Origin: Megalopta genalis
Taxonomy: Eukaryota; Arthropoda; Insecta; Hymenoptera; Halictidae
Assembly: GCF_051020955.1 (NCBI RefSeq)
Contig: NC_135013.1
Location: forward strand, 868,001-932,000
Reading direction: 5' to 3'
DNA length: 64,000 bases
Numbering within the stretch: position 1 is the first letter of the stretch; every line of letters begins with the position of its first letter. A program made the position numbers and the translations under genes. The notes under the pieces were generated by a model, which was given only the letters and a program-made list of their open reading frames with translations, did not search any database and had not been told where the DNA came from. Of the stretch, positions 35,196 through 46,165 are shown in pieces.

Positions 35196-35935
35196 TTCGC
35201 CCATTTTTGTGGTCAATCTGGGCGTCGATTAGAGAGACATTACTTTACAGTGATGTCTCCTTAATCGACGCTCAGATTCGGCAGAAAAATGGGCAATTTT
35301 TGGAAGAGCAGATACGATTATTCGAGCCTTGTAGCTCGTTCTTTTACAGTTGTTGACAATTCGTAACTATAAAAGCGAACCACAAGGCTCGAATAAGCGT
35401 ATCTCCTCTTCCCAAATTGTCCATTTTTGTGCGCAATCAAGGCGTCAATTAGAGAGACTACTACTGTATGTAGTTGATTAAATTTCAACAGTTCGAACTT
35501 TTGATAAAACGTAGAGTACGAGAAATGGTAACGAAATGGTAAGATTAATTAACATACTCTACATTTTATCAAAAGTTCGAACTGTTGAAATTTACCAACT
35601 ACATAGAATGCATACAGAGACCTTTTTCTGGGACGCGTACTTCATTGCACCCGCACTGGTTACGAGGACCCATCAGTAATTCCAGGTACGTTAGTACTGT
35701 AATGTTACAAACTGTTTGTAACAATTCTTTTTTTCACAAAAAATGTCAATGGAAATTAATTAAAAATTATTGTTCAACAAATGTAAAAAACAATTTAAAT
35801 ATCTGTAGTTGAAAATAACTATTTTTTAAATATTTTTGGCGAAAATTTCATTGCGATATCTTCGATGGTTCAAAAGTGATAACAGAATGTCACCGAATTT
35901 CTCGATTCATCCCACTGTGCGGCGTGGCGCGGCGC
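35196..35935. mobile_element. F20 half, F21, then repeat H copy 2
   Basis: F20 (35196-35245) is a right arm and F21 (35248-35466) is a complete hairpin sharing the junction TA. H2 (35467-35935) follows at once, as H1 follows F3 at 8029, so F-H is another conserved adjacency. Confidence 0.8.
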
Positions 35936-35985
35936 CGGCAACGATTTATCAAAATGATTTCGCGCGGCCGTGGCCGGGCGATAAA

Positions 35986-36307
35986 TACAGGGTGTCCCAG
36001 AAATGTCTCGCAATCCGGAAATGGTGGATTCCTTAGGTTATTCGAAGTAACTTTTTCCTTAGCGAAAATGCAAACAGCGGCTTCGTTTACGAGTTATTAA
36101 TGAAAAACGGGCGCGCGAAGCCCGGCTCCGCGCACATTGGCTCGGCCGTCTCGCGCCAGCAGATCTCGCCTCTCATTGGTCACTGATTTTCGTTGATAAC
36201 TGGCAAACGAAGCCGCGATTTGCATTTTCGCTAAGGAGAAAGTTGCTTCAATTGATCCCAGGAACCCTCCATTTCCGGATTACGAAACATTTTTAGGACA
36301 CCCTGTA
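35986..36307. mobile_element. Palindromic MITE E7
   Basis: The element is 35988-36305 with TA at both sides and ends CAGGGTGTCCC and GGACACCCTG. Part of the centre is deleted on the left arm. Confidence 0.8.
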
Positions 36308-36750
36308 AGTGCGCGACACACGATTGTCCCGGGAGGCCACCGTTCGATGGACGGCCGTGTGCCGTTCGAATAGCTAGACAAGCTGTTTGCGCAACAATGA
36401 AAGTGGCAGGGTAAAGGTTTCTCGCGGAAAACGGCATTCCGCTCGTTCCTCGAATAAGTCTGCTCCAACGAATCCGTACGAATCGCGACGCGTTGCTCGG
36501 TCGAAGCCAGCCGCCAATTTTTCTGTCGATAGTTTCGCGCGGAAACTGCATTGTAAATCGTCTAATCCGCATGCCGGGTCGATCCGGATCGACGTCGGCT
36601 CGATTTACCGAACGATAACGCGAGTTTACCAGCTAGAAATTTAGTCCGGTATTTAGATCGTAGATCTCCGTAGCGGACTTTGCGAGTGCTGCGAGCAGAT
36701 TGTAGACACGGTCGTGTTCCGCGAAGATTTTCGACGGAGAAAAGAATTTT
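36308..36750. other. Unassigned stretch
   Basis: Nothing is recognised in this stretch. Confidence 0.5.
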
Positions 36751-37492
36751 TTAACCCTTTCGTTCCGATGAGCGTATATATACGCCCTCGAAGAATGACC
36801 ATTCATATACGAAGAGCGTATACATATATACGCTCTGGAAAAGTGGGCGCGCGGGTACGAAGAGCGTATGTATACGTTCGTACCATATATACTTTTATTT
36901 CATACTTTACACGAGATACTTTTGTTAATCGAGTATCTGCCATCGCTGCATGCCTTAAACAATTGACTATCATGAAACATAACACTATTGACAAGACGAT
37001 ATTGTGTTTTATTCTAACGATTCACAGTTTCAGTCTTCTTTAGAACATTGCCAGCGACGGATGTATACCAGCAATTTATAATAGCAGCGATTAAAAGGTT
37101 TACACGAATTTATAATTCTAAAATAATTTTGTTGGCTTAATTTTACTAATTCACGGCTAAATACTCAATCCCTGCCTTTGCGACAATACGTTGAGTTTTA
37201 AAGTATTTAATGTTTTTAGACCCATTATCAAATCATGGGGAAAAGAAAATTTAGGAGAATATTTTTCACGAGCGATAGTGAAAATAATGAAAGCGAAAAT
37301 ACCGACACTGAAAGCGTTCGCCATGCAAGACAAACGGTAACGTGCTCAAGATCAGAAAAATCTGAACATATTTGGACTACAGAAAACTTGGAAGCAGAAA
37401 TACATTCCGTACTTCAGTGTCAACTACTCGATAATACGCTCCGTTCACAGCGATCACATTTTGACGCAAGCGCTCCGTAGCGAATGGGTGAT
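36751..37492 (+). mobile_element. piggyBac-like element A, copy 4
   Basis: The left end is TTAACCCTTTCGTTCC with TTAA intact at 36751-36754. The GCGTATATATACGC palindrome follows. The right end is GCTCCGTAGCGAATGGG with TTAA decayed. There is no nested MITE, which makes this the cleanest left end of the family. Confidence 0.85.
37235..37480 (+). CDS. 81-aa N-terminal transposase fragment (A4)
   Basis: A full-length frame equals that of A1 apart from a few substitutions: basic start MGKRKFRRIFF, acidic SDSEN repeats, a tail ending RSQRSHFDASAP, then TAG at the element terminus. No catalytic Asp residues are present. It is the best reference copy of this frame. Confidence 0.5.
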   Translation: MGKRKFRRIFFTSDSENNESENTDTESVRHARQTVTCSRSEKSEHIWTTENLEAEIHSVLQCQLLDNTLRSQRSHFDASAP

Positions 37493-37921
37493 GCAGAATA
37501 TAGGCGGCTGCGAATCGTCCGCTCTGTCTCGAAACGATCCGCGACGACGCGCGTTCTCTTCCTAGACAAAAATTAGACTAAAAATTATCGTTTCGAAGGA
37601 AGGTGAACTTTGTATTTTATCGCGCAGCTGCTGCCAGATCGAAACAATGGATCCGTCGGCTTAACGGCCGCGTTTTAAACGAGAGCGATATTTCTGATCT
37701 CGACGAGTACAATTAACGCACCGCCGAATTAACATTCAATGAAACGGCGGCGGCATTGCGTTCTCATGACCGTCGGTTAACAAAGCGATTTAGTCGGAGG
37801 AATTACAACTTCTGCGTCCATAAAGATTAAGATACATTCGTGATTGGGTAGATCTTCGAAACGATTTCAAGGATACCGCGCTTCCTAAACCACCGGCTTT
37901 TATGCAGTTATATTATCGGCA
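37493..37921. other. Unassigned stretch
   Basis: Nothing is recognised in this stretch. Confidence 0.5.
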
Positions 37922-38175
37922 TTAACCGTTCGAGTCCCAAGCAGCGCGATCGCGCTGTTCGAATCTCGTATCGCGATCGAACTTTAGCGACGCACGCGTA
38001 CATCGCGTAGCTGCTTTTTCTCATTTTTTCCCTTTTCGTTTCGTTCGTCAATCTCGACGAGCGCTATCACTCCGCTCGGTTCTCTTCGCGATCGATTAAG
38101 ACAAGCGCTGTGACGCTGTTCGCCACTTTTCGACCGTGTTTTCCGAATAAACCCTGGGACTCGAACGGTTCACGC
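37922..38175 (-). mobile_element. TTAA-type MITE Q, copy 2
   Basis: The left end is TTAACCGTTCGAGTCCCA and the right end is the near-complement TGGGACTCGAACGGTT. The GCGCGATCGCGC palindrome lies next to the left end. It is the reverse complement of 11575-11821. Length is about 250 bp. Confidence 0.75.
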
Positions 38176-38245
38176 GTATCCTATGCTTTTACTTATTTTA
38201 CCATTCCTTCAGCTTTCGTTCGACCAGCGACCAAACCCCGCCCAC

Positions 38246-39047
38246 TTAACCCTTTCGATACGAGCGCGCTGTCAGCCGTGACACACCTACTGTACGGGAT
38301 GCCGCGCCGAAAATGCGCGCACAGCACAGTGGGTCGGTCCACTTTTGTACGAAGATTTTCTTAAGTAATAATTGTGCTTAATCCGTTTCTAAATCTTTCG
38401 TTTCCTGTAAACATTCTGTAAAGGGCCTACAATATGTTCAAATCTATGGACAAGTTTCGAAGAAAAATGTAACCTCAAATTTTGTAAATCAATTCGGATC
38501 GAACGACGATTATACCTGTAGCTGTTTTTTCGGAATCCTTGTAAGAAAAGACTTTATTAGAATAATTTCTAATACGTTAGAAATATGGCTCGCACGAATG
38601 CCGGATGTATTCGGCGCTTGTCCATACCGGTCATCGGATGGATGCCGGTATACAGGGTATCTCAAAATTATGGTATTTCCGGGAAATCAGGAGTCCCTGG
38701 GGTCATTTGTAGCAACTTTTTCCTCAGCGAAAATGTTCTACGATGCTTCGTTCACGAGTTATTAACGAAAAACACTGACCAATCAAGGACGAGCTCGGTT
38801 GGCGCAAGGCAGCCGAGCCAATCAGCGGATCCGGGCTTCGTGCGCTCGTTGGCTCGGCCGCCTCGCGCCGATCGAGCTCGCCTTTCATTGGTCACTGTTT
38901 TTCGTCGATAACTCGTGAACGAAGCCCCGTAGAATATTTTCGCTAAGGAAAAAGTTGCTTCGAACGATCTCGAGAACCCCTCATTTCCTGGAAATACCAT
39001 AATTTTGGAACACCCTGTATATCCGGCGCTCGTACAGAAAGGGTTAA
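38246..39047. mobile_element. Further piggyBac-like element carrying E8
   Basis: TTAACCCTTTCGATACGAGC at 38246 and the complement of TTAACCCTTTCTGTACGAGC ending at 39047 form imperfect inverted ends. E8 (38653-39017, TA on both sides) is inserted in the centre of a GCCGGTATAYCCGGC palindrome. No coding sequence is seen. Confidence 0.65.
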
Positions 39048-39757
39048 GGTTGCGGGGTCGCTGCACACTGTGACGACCCACACATAGAAGAAAACCATAT
39101 ACGTATATTAGTTCGCAGAGGTTTACATCCGCTAAAACTGACGCTTTAATATCGAAGTGTGCAGTTCACAAGTGGAAAATTTAGATTCCCAAAAGACTAA
39201 ACCCGGGGGCCTCGGTTGTAGAAATATCCGTTTTGCAGTTATCGCGAAGATATTTGCAATATTCGGCCAGCGTGGCGTCGATCTCGCGAGCATGACGTCG
39301 CAAGATGGCCGCCGCTAAAACAGTTTTTCGCACTCCGCCAACGCGGTCTACGCGAAGAAAGCGAGACGAACCACCTGCCACGGAACGTCCGGAATATCAT
39401 CCATCTCTAACTGTAACTTTCCTCCGAGCATTGTCCCCGAGATCGACACAGAGAAGAAAGGATTACCCGGAATCGCTCGTGGTTACCCAGAATCGGCCAG
39501 CCCGTTCTCCAGACCCCGCGTTCAACGCAACCGAAGCCCGTTCCGCAACAAATTCCGAGGATTTTCGTCACTCGATCAGAATGCGCCGATCGTGCCGAGT
39601 CGATCGATCGATCGATCGATTCGTGCTCGAAGCCATTGGCGCTTTCGCAAGGGCCAAGTTCGTGTCGGAGCTCTTTTTCCCTCCGATTACTCGTCGCGCA
39701 TCGCAATGCCCTAATCGCGTGTCGACCTCGGTTCTCGACCGACCACTTTGTATGTGC

Positions 39758-39797
<40 letters not shown>

Positions 39798-40304
39798 CAT
39801 AGAAACGTCCGAGCGCACGACTGTTTCCAGATAACGGTTCGAACCGGCAAAAACCGGGCAAATCCGATCGCGCCACTCGTCCGCGATCGATTAAGCCTCC
39901 GAGTCACACGAACGAGATTCAGGGTCGCGAAATCATTGTGGATCCTACGAGCATTAACCGGAGCCGCGGAGCGTGACCAGCTAACGCGTACTACGCTGAC
40001 GAGCACTGGACCATCGAAAACCGAGGCTCGGCGCTCGGCGCTCGGCGTTCTCAGGATTCAAGGTTTTTCGAGGCGCGCGGTGCACGGTGCACGTGTGAAC
40101 GCCGCGCGGTGATCCTTTGTCTCGTCGTGCTCGTGGTCGTGGCAGACCGAGTTTTTACCCGACCGCGATCGTCGGTATCCGGCCCCTGATCTTCCTGGTT
40201 CTGGCTTTGTTACCCTTATCTCGACCCCCCATTGATTTATTCGCTTAATAACCCTTTCTTCCATTAACGCGTAGATCGCGCACTCGTTACGGTTTTACGA
40301 ACTA
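39048..40304. other. Unassigned stretch with GA microsatellite
   Basis: A (GA)n run lies at 39762-39795, short GATC units at about 39601-39619, and GGCTCGGCGCTCGGC repeats at 40024-40048. A 152-codon plus frame from 39305 lacks motifs. Confidence 0.5.
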
Positions 40305-40505
40305 CGGTAAATTCCTCCCCTGACCGACGCTCGGCTTGGAAACGAAAATGGACAATTTCGGAAGAGGGGGTACGATTTTTACAGCCATCGACGATCGGTA
40401 ACCATAAAAACGAGCCGCGTCTCCATTTCCCAAATTACAGTAATCTCTCCCTAATCGACGCCCAGATCGCGCACAAAAATTACAGTTATAAATTGTCCAC
40501 AATTA

Positions 40506-41044
40506 TATTGGTTTGGCAACTAAGTAATTGCCGACTTCAGTTATAGATGTCTCTCACTCCCATTTTTATGATATCCGTAAAAAATATATTATAAAATTGT
40601 TATTATTATTATTATTATTATTAGTATGTTATTTTTTATTATCCATGAATGTTAGCAATTGGACAAATTGAATGCAGCGGTCAAGGAAAAGCGACCAGAA
40701 TTGGTCAATCGTAAAGGTGTCATTTTCCAGCAGGACAATGCTAGGCCGCACACGTTTTTGTCCACTCGGCAAAAATTGATGGATATTGGTTGGGAATTGA
40801 TGTTACACCCACCATATAGCCCTGATCTCGCGCCATCGGATTACCACTTATTTCGATCCCTGGACAACTCCCTTCGTGGTAAAACTTGTAAAATCTCACT
40901 TAACTCAGTTTTTGGCCGAAAACGATCAGACGAAAAGGTCATCCAACAAAATGGAAGATACATTACAGATTAAACTTCATTCCAAGTAAAAAAATTTTTT
41001 ATTTCATTAAACAAATCGGCAATTACTTAGTTGCCAACCCAATA
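40506..41044 (+). mobile_element. Internally deleted mariner element
   Basis: The element is 40508-41042. Inverted ends TTGGTTTGGCAACTAAGTAA and the complement of TTGGGTTGGCAACTAAGTAA differ at one base, with TA on both sides. The 5' half of the transposase is gone and replaced by an ATT microsatellite (about 40597-40623). Confidence 0.9.
40650..40973 (+). pseudogene. Mariner transposase, C-terminal half
   Basis: About 107 residues are in one frame and include FQQDNARPH and HPPYSPDLAPSDYHLF, the second and third catalytic-Asp signatures of mariner transposases. The N-terminal helix-turn-helix region and first Asp are missing, and the C-terminus ends early after a probable frameshift. The remaining frame is well preserved, so the deletion derivative is fairly young. 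It cannot act by itself. Confidence 0.85.
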
Positions 41045-41138
41045 AAAACGAGCCACGAGGCTCGGATAATCGTATCTCCCGCTCCCAAATTATCCATTTT
41101 AGTGGGCAACCTGAGCGTCGGTAAGGGAGACATTACTG

Positions 41139-41825
41139 TATTTTGATTTATTCTATGTTCAGCAGCTGTTTAGCTCCGGGCTATCGTAGCTCCAGCAATA
41201 GTTTGCCATAGTTATAGTACCATCGTCGAATTCCAAGTGTTCGGCATGTTATAAAAAGACGAACATAATTCGAAGCAATAGCGTGAAACCTGAACGAGCA
41301 AAATATTATTGTTCGCGCCTGGTTTCTACGATATCGAAAGACGAGAGGTGTCTTTAAGGATCTTCTTGTAACTTTATTGGTATTGCTTAATACCAAAAGA
41401 ACTTTTAATGTTTTTGCAAAAAAATTATCGAACCGACCCGTTTGCTCTGTCCGCGAAAAGCAGACAACGTGCTTCGACGCAGAATCGAACACCGCGATCG
41501 GTCGGATGCTTTCGCGCAGGACCGACCCTGCTCCAACGATTCGTCGGTGCTCCAGAAATCGTCGTATCGTAAATCGAAAGAATCCCAGCTCGAATTTGGT
41601 AAATTCCGAAAGATTCGAACACGGTTCGAGTCCTGGCGCTACAATCGTTTCTCCTTCTTTGTAGAAAACCGCATAAAATCTCTCGATTCTGAAGTCGAAA
41701 TACAGTAATGTCTCCCTAATCGACGCTCGGATTGGTGCACAAAAATTTGGGAAGGGGAGATACGATTATTCGAGCAATTGCAGCTCGTTCTTTTATAGTT
41801 GTTGACAATTCGTAACTATGAAAAC
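41139..41825 (+). mobile_element. G3 unit and left half of F24
   Basis: G3 is 41139-41702, very close to G2. F24 starts CAGTAATG at 41703 and stops near its apex at about 41825. Confidence 0.8.
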
Positions 41826-42914
41826 GAGGTGCGTGGAGGAAAATGAAATTTCACGGCGCGAGGTTCGACGGGAGCCGAGCGTATCCTCGTCCCTGGGCTG
41901 GCGTTCGGCCGCGGACGCGTCGAGAAAGGTGTAATCGTTCACCTGGCTTGAAGGGGATGGTGCGAGTAACGTAACTGTACGGATCGTCCAGCGTCGGCAA
42001 CAGGCAGCGGGCAAAAGACAGAAGCGAAAAGGGGGAGCGAGTGCGAGAGAGAGGGAGAGAGAGAGAGAGAGTGAGAACGCGGAGCCGATATTTTTATTCT
42101 AATAGCCGCGCGGCTCGCGGCGCGCTCCCAGCGTCGGCAGCAGGCAGCAGGCAAAAGACAGAAGCGAAAAGGGGGAGCGAGTGCGAGAGAGAGAGCGCGG
42201 TGCCGATATTTTTATTCTAATAGTCGCGCGGCTCGCGGCTCGCGGCCCGCGGCGCGCGGCGCGCACCGGCTGCGCTCGCCAAGGTAAACGCGCTCCGGAC
42301 TCCGTAGTCCGGAGGCTCCAGCTCCTAGAAATAACAGAGCGCGTACGTCATACGGCATGCCGCGCAGCCTTCCACGTCCACGCGATCAAATAAGATTCCA
42401 TCGATTTTACGCGAACCGGATCGCGGCGATCGGTAAGGCAACTCTCTTTGTTCGACCGGCTCCCTGCGATTCGAGCGATTCGGCTTCGGATTTTTCGCTG
42501 TCGCCGATTCCTCGAAGCGAGCTTCGTAAACGATTCGACCGCCGCGTTGTCCGTATACGGGAGACAGAGTTGTTCGTTCCGTGTTTAACGCTAGATTATT
42601 TACGGAACCCGTCGAAACGACGGGTCGCTAATTTTTTTAATTTACGATTTTATTCGTATCGCGAAGATACGATTACAAGAGTCGTTTCATTCGATTTATA
42701 CGTTACTTACGGCAATTGTTGGCTTGTTACGAATCGGAACGAACGTCTCGTCGTTACTTTCACGAACTAATATGAAACAGCTGTTTTCTCTGCTCCGTAA
42801 ATCATAGACGTTAAACGACAAATATTTACACCAACGTATCGGTTATACCGCGGTTCGACGCTTCGAGCCCGCAGCTACTTAGCGAATTTATTATGTTTTT
42901 CCATTTTATTACTA
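41826..42914. other. Unassigned stretch with a ~140-bp tandem duplication
   Basis: Unit 41988-42127 is repeated at 42128-42242, sharing CCAGCGTCGGC, a purine (GA)n run and GATATTTTTATTCTAATAG. Around 42230-42265 there are GCGGCTC/GCGCGGC repeats. No gene is called. Confidence 0.6.
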
Positions 42915-43472
42915 CGGCAGTGTCTCTCTAATCTCGAAGCCTAGATTGTCCACAGAAATGGACAATTTGGGAAGTGGAGATACGATAATTCGAGACTCGC
43001 GGTTATAATTTTTATCGTTATAAATTGTCCACAATTATAAAAACGAGCCGCGAGGCTCGAATAATCGTATCTTCTCTTCCCAAACTGTCCACTTTTCTGC
43101 ACAATCCGAGCGTCAGTTATGGAGACATTACTGTATTTCGATTTATTCTATATTCAGCAGCTATTTAGCTCCGAGCTATCGTAGCTCCAGCAATAGTTTG
43201 CCATAGTTATAGTACCATCGTCGAATTCCAAGTGTTCCACATGTTATAAAAAGACGAACATAATATGAAGCGTGAAACTTGAACGAGCAAAATATCATTG
43301 TTCGCGCCTGGTTTCTACTATATCGAAAGACGAAGTGTCTTTAAGGACTTTCTTGTAACTTAATTGGTATTAAGTTAATACCAATATAATATAATATATA
43401 TAATATAATATGTAATAATATAATATATATAAAATAATATATAATAATATAATATATATATAATATAATATA
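42915..43472. mobile_element. F25, truncated G4 and TA-rich microsatellite
   Basis: F25 is 42915-43133. G4 (43134-43380) ends at the TTAATACCAAT point of other G units, where a TATAA-rich run (43381-43470) begins. Confidence 0.75.
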
Positions 43473-43839
43473 GAGTGTGTCCCAAAACTGTCTCGCAATC
43501 CATAATTGGCGGGTTCCTCGGATCATTTGAAGCAACTTCTTCCTTTACAAAAATTTTCTCCGAGGCACCGTTAACGAGTTATCAACGAAAAACAGCGACC
43601 AATAAGAATCGAGTACGGCCGACGCGAGGCGGCCCAGCCAACCAGCGCGCGAAGCCCAATTCCGCTCATTGGCTCGGTCGCCTCGCGCCAGTCGAGCTCT
43701 TCTCTCATTGGTCACTGTCTTTCGTTAATAACTCGTTAATAGTGCCTCGGAGAAAATTTTTGTAAAGGAAAAAGTTGCTTCGAATAACCCGAGGAACCCG
43801 CCACTTTCGGATTGCGAGACATTTTTGGGACACCCTGTA
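43471..43839. mobile_element. Palindromic MITE E9 in a TA-rich run
   Basis: The element is 43473-43837 with TA on both sides. The left end has mutated to GAGTGTGTCCC and the right end is GGGACACCCTG. The flanks on both sides are ATATAATATA-type sequence, so it landed inside the microsatellite. Confidence 0.8.
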
Positions 43840-44201
43840 TAATATAATATATAATAATGTAATTGGTATTAAGCTTAATCGACGATTGCCCATGCTAGAA
43901 ACTATTTCTAAGAGGGATAGAAGTAAAAGTAAAGAGACTTCGGGCTCGCGCGCGTGCACGAACGAAATGTGCAACAGCTACCAAGCTGGAGCCATCGCAT
44001 CGCACGTGTTCCAAGGAATGCGCTGGTCACCGTGTAGACGCAACGACGTCCGTAATATTATTGGGAAGCGACGGTAAAGTAGAAACTAGAAACGCGTCGA
44101 ACCGCGGATTCGATCGCGGTTGCTTCGCGGTTTCCAGCTTCTTGAAATTTTAATCGAAGAAAATCGAGAAAAGAAACGATTTCGCGACGAACCGCTGCTT
44201 C
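43840..44201. other. Unassigned stretch
   Basis: Residual TATAA repeat, then a sequence without recognisable features. Confidence 0.45.
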
Positions 44202-44513
44202 TTAACCCTTTCGCTACGGCAGCTCCATCCGCCGAAGTACCGTAACACAGGTATTTATATAATTACAAAGCCTAACGATTAAACGTTTAACATAATTAAT
44301 AACTAGACGAAAATGATTAAAATGTAATAATATGTAAAAAGTAATAATATAATGCGATATATTTGAAAGCGAGGATCTATACAAAGGCCAACGTCGCAAT
44401 GTTTGAACTCGTGCCGCGAATCCGTTCTTTTTTTTGCTACAAATTACGCATCTGCGTCTTCTGTATACGCTTCGTTTCGATGCCGCATATATGCGCCGCT
44501 CGGCGCGAAAGGA
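44202..44513 (-). mobile_element. piggyBac-like element B, copy 3 (frameshifted)
   Basis: TTAACCCTTTCGCTACGG at the left and the complement of CCTTTCGCGCCGAGCGGCGC at the right. The Cys-rich tail starts CVICSKK on the minus strand, then shifts frame after a small deletion. It is shorter than B1 and B2. Confidence 0.75.
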
Positions 44514-45246
44514 TCGATTCGTTTCTTTTTTTCTAGATTTCTCCACCGCTTTCATCGACTCGGCGGCGTTCCATCCGCCAATTTTCACGACGATCGGATG
44601 AAAACCGCGGTCCGACGATTCGAAATGTCTGCCGAAGGGGCTAGAGAACGAAGATCGAGAGAAGGTCGCGCAGGATAGAGAACTCTCCATAGCGGTCCGA
44701 TCGGACAGGAAAGTTCTCGCCGGAGCGGAGGAGCGATCCGTGCGGTTTTACCGAGGGATCCCAAATAAAGTAGGCGCAGGAAAGCGGCCGTGGCGAGGCG
44801 CGCAACGAAATCCCGGTACTTTTTAAGAGAAAAGTCTCGGGCTGTCTCGATCGGCGTCCGATTCCCGTAAAGGAGAGCGAGTGCGCGGAGCTCGCGAAGC
44901 GCGTGCTCCGGGCCGGGCCGGGCCGGGCCGAGCCGGGCAGCGCAAAACGCGAGGCTTCGAGGCTCGTCGAGTCGAGAGATGTCGAGTCAACGCGCTGAAA
45001 ATGGGCGCGGCTCGGAATGTCGATCGTTCCTGTGGACTGTGGATGACGGAGGCTAGACCGAGGCGAGTCCAGGCCCGACGCAGCCACCGAAAACATTCGC
45101 GGGTTAAATTCCTCGGTCGGCGATCCGCGTGCACGATCGCTCGGAAAATTCCGCATTTTTCCCGCGATCCGTCAACCCAGAGGCCCGCTAATTTCATTCG
45201 AGTCAGGCCGAGAACGTCGGCTGCTTATCCGTTGCGCTTCGAACTA
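44514..45246. other. Unassigned CpG-rich stretch with GGGCC run
   Basis: A (GGGCC)n run lies at about 44911-44932. Frames are open on both strands without motif. Confidence 0.5.
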
Positions 45247-46165
45247 CGGTAAAGTCTCTCCAGTCGACGCTCAGATTGTCCACTAAAATGGATAATTTGG
45301 GGAGAGGAGATACGATTGTTCGACCCTCGCGGTTCGCTTTTATAGTTACGAATTGTCAACAACTACAAAAACGAGCTGCAAGGCTCGAATAATCGTATCT
45401 CCCCTTCCCAAATTTTTCTGCACCAATCCGAGTGTCGATTAAGGAGACATTACTGTATTTCGACTTCAGAGTCGAGAGATTTTATGCGGTTTTCTACAAA
45501 GAAGAAGAAACGATTGTAGCGTCAGGACTCGAACCGCGCTCGAATCTTTCGGAATTTATCAAATTCGAGCTGGATTTCTTTCGATTTACGATACGACGAT
45601 TTCTGGAGCTCCGACGAATCGTTGGAGCAGGGTCGGTCCTGCTCGAAAGCATCCGACCGATCGCGGTGATCGATTCTGCGTCGAAGCACGTTGTCTGCTC
45701 TTCGCGGACAGAGCAAACGAGTCGGTTCGATAATTTTTTTGCAAAAACATTAAAAGTTCTTCTGGTATTAAGCAATACCAATTAAGTTACAAGAAGATCC
45801 TTAAAGACACCTCTCGTCTTTCGATATCGTCTTTTTATAACATGTCGAACACTTGGAATTCGACGATGGTACTATAACTATGGCAAACTATTGCTGGAGC
45901 TACGATAGCCCGGAGCTAAATAGCTGCTGAATATAGAATAAATCAAAACACAGTAATGTCTCCCTTACCGACGCTCAGATTGCCCACTAAAATGGATAAT
46001 TTGAGAACAGGAGATACGATTATTCGAGCCTCGCGGCTCGTTTTTATAATTGTGGACAATTTATAACTGTAAAAATAAACCGCGAGGCTCGAACAATCGT
46101 ATCTCCTCTTCCCAAATTGTCCATTTTTATGGACAATCCAGGCGTCAATTAGAGATACATTACTG
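45247..46165 (-). mobile_element. Composite F-G-F in reverse (F26, G5, F27)
   Basis: F26 is 45247-45455, G5 (45456-45950) is inverted relative to the other G units and F27 is 45951-46165. The reversed orientation at an unrelated site argues that the composite moved, not just that the locus was duplicated. Confidence 0.85.

Larger units (their letters stand above)
40305..41138. mobile_element. MITEs F22 and F23 with a nested mariner
   Basis: F22 is 40305-40437 (deleted hairpin). F23 is 40438-41138 and is split by a mariner element (40508-41042). Removing the mariner and one TA restores the normal F apex ATTATAAAAACGAGCC. Confidence 0.85.

Noticed and set aside
39305..39763. 152-codon plus frame starting MAAAKTVFRTPP
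   Set aside because: The start is not ATG, the composition is CG-driven and there is no motif or splice structure.
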